DNA of 64,000 bases from Alteripontixanthobacter muriae (lineage in GTDB: Bacteria; Pseudomonadota; Alphaproteobacteria; Sphingomonadales; Sphingomonadaceae): the NCBI RefSeq assembly GCF_013336795.1, contig NZ_JAAFZT010000022.1:1-64000 (forward strand), in the 5' to 3' direction. Below, piece after piece: positions 8,676 to 16,236 of this stretch. Positions within the stretch are counted from its first letter, which is position 1. The number at the start of each line of letters is the position of its first letter. The notes below the pieces were generated by a model. The model made no database searches, was not told where the DNA came from, and saw nothing but the letters and a program-made list of their open reading frames with translations. Both the position numbers and the translations under genes were made by a program.

Positions 8676-10146
8676 ATGAAGCTCCACCTAATGGGCGCTC
8701 TGTCGCTGCTTTCGGGAATCCTTGCTCCAGCCTCTTCACTTGCGCAGGAAGGGGAGGAGAGTGGCCGCTATGATCGGGCGTTGACGGCAGGGTACAAGGT
8801 GTTGATGTTGTGCGGCGCCATCGGCAATTCGGGACCAGACGGTCTCCGGCGAAACGTGCAATCCGTAAACGAATACGAACTGCAGGGCATCTAACCAGCG
8901 CTGGACGGTTTTTTACGCGATCTTCTGTACCGGCTGATTACAGGATCGGACGGCCGGTTCGACCGCGTCACCGTCGACCGGGCGTCGGACATGCCGCCGC
9001 GAGTGGCAGTGTTCAGCAGTTCCGGCCGGTGCAGGTTCTTGCCGATCGGAGCGGCCGTGCCTGCTGGCGACGTGAAGGTGACAAGATCGCAGCACCTTCC
9101 ACCCGCACATGCCGAAGTTGGACTTGACGCCCCCCAGATCCGCAGCGACCTGACCGCGACCGCGCAACTGGCACTCGGTGAGAGCTACTGAAAAGGAAAG
9201 CGTGGGACCGGTGCTCTGATCATGCAGTCGGGCCGTATTCTTGGTTAGGCCTATGCCGCCGGCTTCGACGGTGATCTTTCGCAACGCAATTGGTCCGTAG
9301 CCAAAAGCGTCGCTGCGACCTTGATCGGTGCGGCGGTGTATCGCGGCGATATAGATGTTCTGGCTCCTGCCGCGATAGAGGCGTAGTCCGCTCAAGGCGG
9401 TCCCAGGCGGGCGATCACGGTCGATAATCCGCCGTGCATGCAGTCGGGCCGCTATTCCGACACGCCGGGAAACAGGATCGATCCGATCTACTGGGGCGGG
9501 GCCACCGTGGACAAGGGCGCGGCGACATGGCCGCTGCTCCATCCGCCCGGCATCATTTTCCGCTATGCCAAAAACGACACGCTGATGGCTGTGGAGGCGA
9601 TCGCACCGCCATTCGCGGCTCATCCTCCGGCAGAACTGTCTGGCCGCCTAGGCATGCAAACCACCGTTAGTGAGACCGACTGGCAGGGCAATTACATCCT
9701 CTCCAGTCATGACTTGGTCCACGACATGCGATCTGGGCCAGTTGGGCCAGCTTTACCTGCAGGACGGGGTTTGGAATCAAACGCGTATTCTGCCTGAGAA
9801 ACGGTTAAGCTACATGTCCGCTTTCGCAGGCCCGCAACCCGGACCCTTTTGGCTACGGCGCCGGCTTCTGGCTTCTGAAAGATAGCAGTGAGTGCTGGCA
9901 GTCACGTTCGCCGCCATGGGCAAGCGTGCGCGATATATCGTGATCGTGCCGAGCCGTGATGTGGTGATGGTGCGCAGGGGCGAAGACCCGGCAGGGAGCC
10001 GGTTCGACATCGCCGCATTCACGCGCGACGTTCTCGAACGTCTGCCACAGGACGCTGACCGAACAGAATTCCGTCCATATGTACCTCCCGTCGAACGCAA
10101 AGCACCGGTGTTCATAATAAAGGCTTCTAATGTGAACGCCTCCTGA
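8676..10146 (+). pseudogene. Decayed serine hydrolase (class C beta-lactamase fold), multiple frameshifts and stops
   Basis: The pieces add up to an exported serine hydrolase of the beta-lactamase/esterase family. ATG 8676 starts a signal peptide (LSLLSGILAPASSLAQ) and a short mature part that stops at 8894. The active-site SxxK motif is readable as NWSVAKS at about 9288-9308 between stop codons. The YxN motif region FRYAKND (~9559-9579) has Lys where Asn is expected. The C-terminal part then jumps frames near 9720, 9845 and 9890 (LGQLYLQDGVWNQTRILPE; GYGAGFWLL; IVIVPSRDVVMVRRG) and ends at 10146. At least three frameshifts plus several stops make a working enzyme impossible. It is co-directional with, and follows, the ribosomal terminator. 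Confidence 0.85.
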
Positions 10147-10239
10147 CATCGCAATTCAGCTTCGACGAAGCTGGAAGCTGGTAGAACCCGTGGTGAACTC
10201 GCGGCACTCCTGCGGCGAGGGTAACCGGAGGTTTGAACG

Positions 10240-10812
10240 ATGAAGACCATTTCCAGAACCCTGACCAAAGCATCGGTCGCAACCGTCGCCGCAGGGGCGA
10301 TGGCGGTGGCTTCGGCAAGCCCCGCGTCTGCCCAGCGATATAATGACCGCTACGATGACAATGATGGCATCAGTGCGGGTGAAATCATCGCCGGGGCCGT
10401 TATCCTAGGTGGCATCGCTGCGATTGCGTCCTCAGCGGGGCGCGACCGATATGATCGCTACGATCGCTACGACCGGTATGATGATCGCTATCGTGACCGA
10501 TATGACTATCGCGACAATTATCGCCGTGGCTCGGCACGCCAGGCGATCGATCGCTGCGTACGTGCCGCAGAGCAGGACGCCGGACGGTACACCTATGGCC
10601 GGGCCAACGTCACCCAGATCCGTGATGTCGACCGGAAGCGAAACGGCTACCGCGTGAAGGGCACCATCGCTGTGGATGACGGATATGCTTCCCGCCGAGG
10701 ATATCGCTATCGGAACGATCGCCGCGGGTATGATACGGGGCGGTTTACCTGCGACATCAAATATGGCCGTATAACCGATATCGATTACAGCGGCATTCGC
10801 GGTCTCCGCTGA
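10240..10812 (+). CDS. Secreted Arg/Asp/Tyr-rich protein with paired cysteines (paralogue 1)
   Basis: I do not recognise a function. The 190-residue protein has a signal peptide (cleavage after ASAQ, residue ~32), a Gly/Ile/Ala-rich hydrophobic stretch GEIIAGAVILGGIAAIAS (residues 47-64) that may be a glycine-zipper-like membrane segment, then RYD repeats (DRYDRYDRYD, ~69-92). The C-terminal domain has Cys106 (DRCVRAAEQD) and Cys171 (GRFTCDIKYGRITDIDY). The next gene repeats this plan: the hydrophobic segment, the C(V/I)R..EQ box and the F(T/S)C(D/S)I...GR(I/V)..I.Y box are shared. The cysteines would form a disulfide in the periplasm. A GGAGG precedes the ATG. Likely cell-envelope protein. 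Confidence 0.75.
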   Translation: MKTISRTLTKASVATVAAGAMAVASASPASAQRYNDRYDDNDGISAGEIIAGAVILGGIAAIASSAGRDRYDRYDRYDRYDDRYRDRYDYRDNYRRGSARQAIDRCVRAAEQDAGRYTYGRANVTQIRDVDRKRNGYRVKGTIAVDDGYASRRGYRYRNDRRGYDTGRFTCDIKYGRITDIDYSGIRGLR

Positions 10813-10861
10813 TCGGCGCGGCATGCGCTGAATGGCCGTCGCTTCTGAAGGAGCCAGTTTC

Positions 10862-11701
10862 ATGATTGAGAGGACATCCATGCTACTTCGCCGTCTGATC
10901 GGGGTTCCTGCCGTGCTGGCAGCAGCATCCATGGCTTCTTCGCCTGCGATTGCGGCACCATTGCCCGCCGGTCTGCCGCAGAGCGGCATCGCGCATATCG
11001 GTTCCTTCGACGGAGAAGCGACTGACATGCACAATTACCGGCGCGGACGTTATGGCAATTACCGCCATCGCCGCAGCGGCACCGATCTAGGCGACATTCT
11101 GACGGGTGTGCTGGTCATCGGCGGCATAGCTGCGGTCGCCAGCGCCGCTACTTCCGCGAGCCGCAATGATCGGTACCGTTACCGCGATGCCCGTTACCCG
11201 CAGCAGCCTTATCGATATCGGGTGCGCGGCGATAATAGCTGGCGGGACGGCGGCGGCATCGACCGCTCCGTCGATCTCTGCATCCGCGAAGTCGAACAAG
11301 AGGTACGGGTCGCTGCGGTGGATACGGTGGATCGCACGTCGGAAGGGTGGCGAATATCCGGCACTCTTTATGACGGAAGCGCATTCTCCTGTTCCATCGA
11401 TCGCTCGGGCCGTGTCGATGAAATCAGCTATGGCGTGGCGGCAAGCGGCGCCTATGTTTTGCCATCCGATGATGTTTACGGCTCCGATGGTCGGGGTGAC
11501 TATACCGAGGCAGCAGTGGTGGACGACCGGCAGCATAATGCGGACATCTATCGGCAGGCGCGGCTGCGCGTCGATGGCGCGGCACCGGTGATTGACTCCG
11601 CCGCAGAGGAAAGCTTTCCAGCATACCCCGGCGGACCGCTCCCAGGTGAGGATTTTGGTGACGAATACCAACGCGAAGACGATCCGTTTCGCGAACGATG
11701 A
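10862..11701 (+). CDS. Secreted Arg/Tyr-rich protein with paired cysteines (paralogue 2)
   Basis: This is a longer relative (279 residues) of the preceding gene, 49 bases downstream and probably in one transcript. It has a signal peptide (about residues 1-32), the hydrophobic GDILTGVLVIGGIAAVAS (residues 77-94), an Arg/Tyr-rich linker, and the homologous C-terminal domain with Cys140 (DLCIREVEQE) and Cys177 (AFSCSIDRSGRVDEISYG). An extra acidic, Pro/Gly-rich tail of ~90 residues is specific to this copy. ATG 10862 has AAGGAG at 10848-10853 eight bases away; ATG 10880 is an alternative. Function unknown; probably an envelope protein arising by tandem duplication and divergence. Confidence 0.72.
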   Translation: MIERTSMLLRRLIGVPAVLAAASMASSPAIAAPLPAGLPQSGIAHIGSFDGEATDMHNYRRGRYGNYRHRRSGTDLGDILTGVLVIGGIAAVASAATSASRNDRYRYRDARYPQQPYRYRVRGDNSWRDGGGIDRSVDLCIREVEQEVRVAAVDTVDRTSEGWRISGTLYDGSAFSCSIDRSGRVDEISYGVAASGAYVLPSDDVYGSDGRGDYTEAAVVDDRQHNADIYRQARLRVDGAAPVIDSAAEESFPAYPGGPLPGEDFGDEYQREDDPFRER

Positions 11702-11715
11702 AGGTAGACGGGAGC

Positions 11716-11747
11716 GGCCCTACCTTTCCCGATAGGCAGGTAGGGCC
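11716..11747. repeat. Perfect 10-bp inverted repeat at a convergent gene junction
   Basis: GGCCCTACCT (11716-11725) and AGGTAGGGCC (11738-11747) pair perfectly around a 12-base loop. The element lies between the stop of the plus-strand gene (11701) and overlaps the last codons of the minus-strand gene that ends at 11720. It may act as a two-way transcription stop, but neither side has a clear T run, so it is listed as a repeat. Confidence 0.5.
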
Positions 11748-12343
11748 AGTTTCCACTGGATCGCAGCGGCGCGCAGGGCGAATCCGGCCAAGGTGGCGAC
11801 CGGCCATGCGACGTAGCGCGGCAGGCCCGCCAATTCACCCGCCATCGCAAGCAAGGCAGACAGTCCAGCGGCGGTGACATAGAGTTCGGGGCGCATCAGG
11901 ATCGACGGACGCCCTGCAACGATGTCGCGGATGATCCCCCCGACACAGCCGGTGACCACACCCATGACTACCGCCGGGATCGGCGGAATGCCATAGGAAA
12001 GGCTCTTGGCCGTGCCGAGTACGGCATAGCCCGTCAGCCCCAGACCATCGGCAAATTCGAGCAATTTGCCTTCCCACCAGCGCGTTGGCGTCAGCCACGA
12101 TATACAAGCAACGCCGAGGCACACCGCTGCCACCCAGGCATCCTCGATCCAGAAGACGGGCGCACCGATCAGCAGATCGCGCACTGTGCCGCCGCCGACG
12201 CCCGTGACCAGTGCGAAGAACGACATGGTGACGAAGGTTTGCCCCTCGCGCGCCGCGATCAGCGCTCCCGACAGGGCGAAGATCGCCACGCCCAGCAGAT
12301 CCAGCCAGTCGAGAACCGGCGTCAGGACTTCCACGGACATCAT
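11720..12343 (-). CDS. Trimeric intracellular cation (TRIC) channel family protein
   Basis: The ~207-residue membrane protein belongs to the TRIC/UPF0126 (YicG-type) family, bacterial homotrimeric channels that conduct K+ or similar monovalent cations. It shows two sequence repeats: LLGVAIFALSGALIAAREG with GVGGGTVRDLLIG in the first, and the second GLGLTGYAVLGTAKSLSYG with GCVGGIIRDIVAGRPSILM. The GGxxRD motif in each repeat lines the pore. Seven hydrophobic helices are visible. The start is one of two adjacent ATGs (12343 or 12340), eight bases after the stop of the upstream PepSY gene, so the two are probably co-transcribed. A physiological link with the PepSY protein is not known. Confidence 0.85.
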   Translation of the reverse strand: MMSVEVLTPVLDWLDLLGVAIFALSGALIAAREGQTFVTMSFFALVTGVGGGTVRDLLIGAPVFWIEDAWVAAVCLGVACISWLTPTRWWEGKLLEFADGLGLTGYAVLGTAKSLSYGIPPIPAVVMGVVTGCVGGIIRDIVAGRPSILMRPELYVTAAGLSALLAMAGELAGLPRYVAWPVATLAGFALRAAAIQWKLALPAYRER

Positions 12344-12351
12344 CGGACCGG

Positions 12352-13047
12352 TCAACGGGCGACCGCCCTGCGGCGGCGGAACAGCAGAATAACGCCGATC
12401 AGCACTGCAACGAAAGAGAGGGTCGCCGTCGCTATGAGGATGGGGTGTGAGGTGTCCTCCCGCTCGTCCAGATCCATGATGTGCAGGCCCCACATCATGT
12501 CGAAAATGCGCCACCACCGGGTCCGAACCGCTTCGATCCGGCCCGTTTCGTGGCCTACATAGACGTAGGTGCCGTCGGCAAGTGACACTCTCCAGACATC
12601 GACGGGGCGCCGGAAATCGAGCGGAGGAGCCTCAGCCGTGAACAGCTTGGTGTCGATCACTTTCTCCCCGCCGACGATAGCATCGGCAACCAGCATGCGT
12701 GCGGAAACGTCGGAAAGCGGCGGCATTTTCACGCCGTTTTCTGCATAGCGTTGCACGACGCCGTCCATGTAGGTTATGCGCGTAACCGGCGCTCGCCCTT
12801 CCATGGTGGTCTCTACCGCCGTGATCGCGCGATCGGATCCCTGAGGCAGAGAAATGTCGATTTCTGATCCCGCAGGCAGCGGTAACTCGGGAACATGCTT
12901 GCGCAGATGCTCGCCGCGCACTTCTTCGATCGGGCGGGCAACCATGACGAGGCCTGTTACGGTCCACATCACGAGGGGCACACCCGCCAACCACCCGAGC
13001 CAGATGTGCCACCGCGCCAGATGGCGATGCATTGTCGATAAACTCAT
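12352..13047 (-). CDS. PepSY domain-containing membrane protein
   Basis: The 231-residue protein has a membrane helix near the N-terminus (WHIWLGWLAGVPLVMWTVTGLVMV, roughly residues 14-37), a periplasmic PepSY-like region in the middle, and a second helix near the C-terminus (LIATATLSFVAVLIGVILLF) followed by a basic tail. The early His and the MWTVTG element are typical of PepSY-TM iron-uptake-associated reductases, but only two helices are present rather than four, so this is the short form. It is upstream of the TRIC channel gene. The function is unproved; the long relatives act in ferric siderophore reduction. Confidence 0.75.
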   Translation of the reverse strand: MSLSTMHRHLARWHIWLGWLAGVPLVMWTVTGLVMVARPIEEVRGEHLRKHVPELPLPAGSEIDISLPQGSDRAITAVETTMEGRAPVTRITYMDGVVQRYAENGVKMPPLSDVSARMLVADAIVGGEKVIDTKLFTAEAPPLDFRRPVDVWRVSLADGTYVYVGHETGRIEAVRTRWWRIFDMMWGLHIMDLDEREDTSHPILIATATLSFVAVLIGVILLFRRRRAVAR

Positions 13048-13115
13048 CCTTGGCGTCCTGCAGCCGTTTGGCGGGCCGATAAAGTACTAGCGAGCGCAGT
13101 GCCAGCGCGGTCGCA

Positions 13116-13544
13116 TCAGTCGCGCGCGAAAATCCTGCTGTCGTCGGCGAAGGCCTTCATTTCGATCGCGTTGCCGCTGGGATCGTGGAAGAACATCGTC
13201 GCCTGTTCGCCTGCCTGACCGGCGAAGCGGATGTGCGGTTCGATCACGAATTCGGTATCGGCCTGGCGCAATCTGTCGGCCAGTTCCTGCCAGTCCGCCA
13301 TCGACAGCACGATGCCGAAATGGGGGACCGGCACGTCATCTCCGTCCACACGGTTCGACGCGGCGGCACGATCCGCGACAAGCCCGGGCGCCTGGTGAGC
13401 CACGATCTGGTGGCCGTAGAAGTCGAAATCCACCCAATCCGCACTGCTGCGCCCCTCCGCGCAGCCCATCACTCCGCCCCAGAACGCCCGCGCGGCGGTC
13501 AGATCGTGAACGGGGAAGGCCAGGTGGAAGGGACGCAGGGACAT
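13116..13544 (-). CDS. VOC family protein (glyoxalase/dioxygenase fold)
   Basis: The 142-residue single-domain protein shows the vicinal-oxygen-chelate fold: HLAFPVHDLTAARAFWGGVMG at the N-terminus, VPHFGIVLSMADWQELADRL in the middle and FFHDPSGNAIEMKAF at the C-terminus. His8, a middle His (in VPHFGI) and the Glu of AIEMKAF are the usual metal ligands. It lies 13 bases after the lpdA stop and runs the same way, so it is likely the last gene of the TCA transcript. The substrate is unknown; close families include lactoylglutathione lyase-like and extradiol dioxygenase-like proteins. Confidence 0.85.
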   Translation of the reverse strand: MSLRPFHLAFPVHDLTAARAFWGGVMGCAEGRSSADWVDFDFYGHQIVAHQAPGLVADRAAASNRVDGDDVPVPHFGIVLSMADWQELADRLRQADTEFVIEPHIRFAGQAGEQATMFFHDPSGNAIEMKAFADDSRIFARD

Positions 13545-13557
13545 GGAAGAACTCGCC

Positions 13558-14964
13558 TCAGATATGGATCGCGCTGCCGTTCACCAGCATCGCGGCTTCC
13601 TTCAACGCTTCCGAATGGGTCGGGTGGGCATGACAGGTGTAGGCGATGTCCTCGGCCGTCGTGCCGAATTCCATCGCCTGCGTCGCCTGCGCGATCATGG
13701 TGCCCGCCAGCGAGTTGATGCACCACACGCCGAGTACGCGGTCTGTCTCCGCATCGGCAATGACCTTTACGAAGCCCTCCGGCTCGCGATTGGTCTTGGC
13801 GCGGCTGTTAGCCATCATCGGGAACTTGCCGGTCTTGATCTTGCGGCCGTTTTCCCTGGCTTCTTCTTCCGTGAGGCCGACACCCGCCATTTCCGGCATG
13901 GTATAGACGACACTGGGAATAAGATCGTGGTTCACGATGCCGGTCTGCCCGGCAATATTTTCGGCCACGGCGATGCCTTCGTCTTCAGCCTTATGCGCGA
14001 GCATCGGCCCGGGGATGACATCACCGATCGCCCAGACGCCGTCTACTGCGGTCCGGAAGTCGTGATGCGTTTCGATCTGGCCGCGCTTGTTCTGCTTCAA
14101 CCCGATCGCGTCGAGGTTCAACCCCTCGACATTGGGGCGGCGCCCGATGGAAACCAGCACATGACTTGCCTCGATGGTCGAAGTTTCGCCGCCATCTGCG
14201 GGTTCGACCGTCAGGGTGACGCCTTTGCCCGTGTCCTTCGCGCCGGTGACCTTGGTCTTCAGCTTCAGGTCCATGCCCTGCTTCTTGAAGATCTTGGCCG
14301 CTTCCTTGCGCACATCGCCATCCATGCCGGGCAGCAATTGCTCGAGGAATTCGACAACCGTCACCTTGGCTCCCAGGCGGCGCCAGACGGAACCCAGTTC
14401 CAGCCCGATAACCCCGCCGCCGATCACGACCAGATGTTCCGGCACCTGCTCCAGCTTGAGCGCGCCGGTGGAATCCACGATGCGGCCCGCGTCATTATCG
14501 ACATCGATGCCGGGTAGGGGCGTGACGCTGGACCCGGTGGCGATAATAATGTCCTTGGCGGTGACGCTCTTGCCGCCAATCGAAACCGTATGGGCATCTT
14601 CGAACGACGCGCGGCCCTTCAGCCATTCGACCTTGTTCTTCTTGAACAGGAACTCGATGCCGCCGGTCAGTTCCTTCACCGCCTTCGACTTCTCGCCCAT
14701 CATGGTGCCGAGGTCGAGCTCCACATTCGGAGCCCTGATGCCCCATTTCGCCATGTGGCCATTCGCTTCGTCGAACAACTCACTGCCGTGCAGCAGTGCC
14801 TTGGACGGAATGCAGCCGACATTGAGGCAAGTGCCGCCGAGCGTCTCGCGGCTTTCCGCGCAGGCGGTTTTCAGGCCAAGCTGCGCGGCGCGGATCGCGG
14901 CGACATAGCCGCCGGGTCCGGCACCGATGACAAGAACGTCGTAATCGTAAATGTGGTCAGCCAT
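13558..14964 (-). CDS. lpdA: Dihydrolipoyl dehydrogenase (E3)
   Basis: E3 re-oxidises the dihydrolipoyl arm of the 2-oxoglutarate dehydrogenase complex with FAD and NAD+. The 468-residue protein has the FAD Rossmann motif GAGPGGYVAA (~13-22), the redox disulfide GGTCLNVGCIPSK, the NAD motif VIGGGVIGLELG, the second FAD motif VWAIGDVIPGPMLAHKA and the C-terminal His-Glu pair in HAHPTHSEALKEA. It follows sucB by only 9 bases, so it serves this complex. Confidence 0.97.
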   Translation of the reverse strand: MADHIYDYDVLVIGAGPGGYVAAIRAAQLGLKTACAESRETLGGTCLNVGCIPSKALLHGSELFDEANGHMAKWGIRAPNVELDLGTMMGEKSKAVKELTGGIEFLFKKNKVEWLKGRASFEDAHTVSIGGKSVTAKDIIIATGSSVTPLPGIDVDNDAGRIVDSTGALKLEQVPEHLVVIGGGVIGLELGSVWRRLGAKVTVVEFLEQLLPGMDGDVRKEAAKIFKKQGMDLKLKTKVTGAKDTGKGVTLTVEPADGGETSTIEASHVLVSIGRRPNVEGLNLDAIGLKQNKRGQIETHHDFRTAVDGVWAIGDVIPGPMLAHKAEDEGIAVAENIAGQTGIVNHDLIPSVVYTMPEMAGVGLTEEEARENGRKIKTGKFPMMANSRAKTNREPEGFVKVIADAETDRVLGVWCINSLAGTMIAQATQAMEFGTTAEDIAYTCHAHPTHSEALKEAAMLVNGSAIHI

Positions 14965-14973
14965 GTTCGGTCC

Positions 14974-16236
14974 TCAAAGGTCGATCAGCATCCGCGTGGG
15001 ATCCTCGATCGCCTCCTTCATGATTTTGAGTGCGGTGACGGCCTCGCGCCCGTCGATCAGGCGGTGGTCGTAGGAAAGGGCGATATACATCATCGGGCGG
15101 ATGACGATCTCGCCATCGACCACGACGGCGCGATCCTCGATCCGGTGCAGGCCGAGAACGGCGCTCTGCGGCGGGTTGATGATCGGCGTGGACATCAGCG
15201 ATCCGAACACGCCTCCATTCGAGATGGTGAAGGTGCCGCCCTTCATGTCGTCCATCGTCAGCGTGCCTTCCTTGGCCCGCTTGCCGAAATCGGCGATGTC
15301 CTTTTCGATCTGGGCAAAGCCCTTCTGGTCGGCATTGCGGATGACCGGGACGACCAGGCCGTTCGGCGCGCTGACGGCGACGGAGATGTCGACGTAATCA
15401 TGATAGACGATCTCGTCGCCCTCGATATAGGCGTTGGCGGCGGGGACGTCCTTAAGCGCAAGACAGGCGGCCTTGGCGAAGAAGCCCATGAAGCCGAGCT
15501 TGATGTCGTGCTTCTTCGCGAACAGATCCTTGTACTTCTCACGCGTCGCGATCACCGCGCTCATGTCGCAATCGTTGAAGGTGGTGAGCAGCGCCGCTTC
15601 ATCCTGCGCACTTTTCAGGCGCCGGGCGATTGTCTGGCGCATGCGCGTCATCTTCACGCGTTCCTCGCGGCGTTCGCCTGCAGGAGCGGCAGACGCCGAG
15701 GCGGCGGGAGCGGTTTCGCTAGCCTGCGCTGCTGCCTGACTGCCCGAGCCCTTGGACTTTGCCGCCTCCAACACGTCTTCCTTGGTCAGGCGGCCATCGC
15801 GGCCAGATCCCTTGACGCTGGAAGGATCGATGCCGTGTTCCAGAACGGCGCGGCGCACCGCAGGCGACAAGGTCTGATTGCCTGCGCTTTCATCGCCAGA
15901 AGAAGGCGCGGCAGTTTCGCTCCGGTCGCCGCCGACAGGGCCGGAAGATTTCTCCTCCTGCTTGCGTCCGGCTTCCGATCCACCAGCAGCGGGAGCCGCG
16001 CCTTCCTCGACCAGCGCGATGACTGCGCCGACTTCGACCGTGTCGCCGACTGCGGCGCTGTGTTCGCTGAGCACACCGGCGACGGGCGAGGGCACTTCGA
16101 CCGCGACCTTGTCGGTTTCGAGGCTGGCGATGGGTTCATCCAGCGCGACCGCATCGCCCGGCTGTTTCAGCCATTCGCCGATAGTGGCTTCGGTAACCGA
16201 TTCGCCCAGTGTCGGGACTTTGACTTCGCTTGCCAT
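14974..16236 (-). CDS. sucB: 2-oxoglutarate dehydrogenase E2, dihydrolipoyl succinyltransferase
   Basis: E2 moves the succinyl group from E1 to CoA. The 420-residue protein has one N-terminal lipoyl domain (lipoyl-lysine in LETDKVAVEVPSP, residue ~43), an Ala/Ser/Pro-rich linker, a peripheral subunit-binding domain (LSPAVRRAVLEHGIDPSSVKG) and the acyltransferase core ending with the active-site DHRLIDGREAV. Its ATG overlaps the sucA stop by one base (TAATG), indicating translational coupling. The one lipoyl domain and KIMKEAIEDPTRMLIDL end are typical. Confidence 0.97.
   Translation of the reverse strand: MASEVKVPTLGESVTEATIGEWLKQPGDAVALDEPIASLETDKVAVEVPSPVAGVLSEHSAAVGDTVEVGAVIALVEEGAAPAAGGSEAGRKQEEKSSGPVGGDRSETAAPSSGDESAGNQTLSPAVRRAVLEHGIDPSSVKGSGRDGRLTKEDVLEAAKSKGSGSQAAAQASETAPAASASAAPAGERREERVKMTRMRQTIARRLKSAQDEAALLTTFNDCDMSAVIATREKYKDLFAKKHDIKLGFMGFFAKAACLALKDVPAANAYIEGDEIVYHDYVDISVAVSAPNGLVVPVIRNADQKGFAQIEKDIADFGKRAKEGTLTMDDMKGGTFTISNGGVFGSLMSTPIINPPQSAVLGLHRIEDRAVVVDGEIVIRPMMYIALSYDHRLIDGREAVTALKIMKEAIEDPTRMLIDL

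Noticed and set aside
8676-10146. An antibiotic-resistance beta-lactamase.
   Set aside because: The frame is broken many times and the YxN motif is lost; it is a pseudogene, and the family includes esterases.
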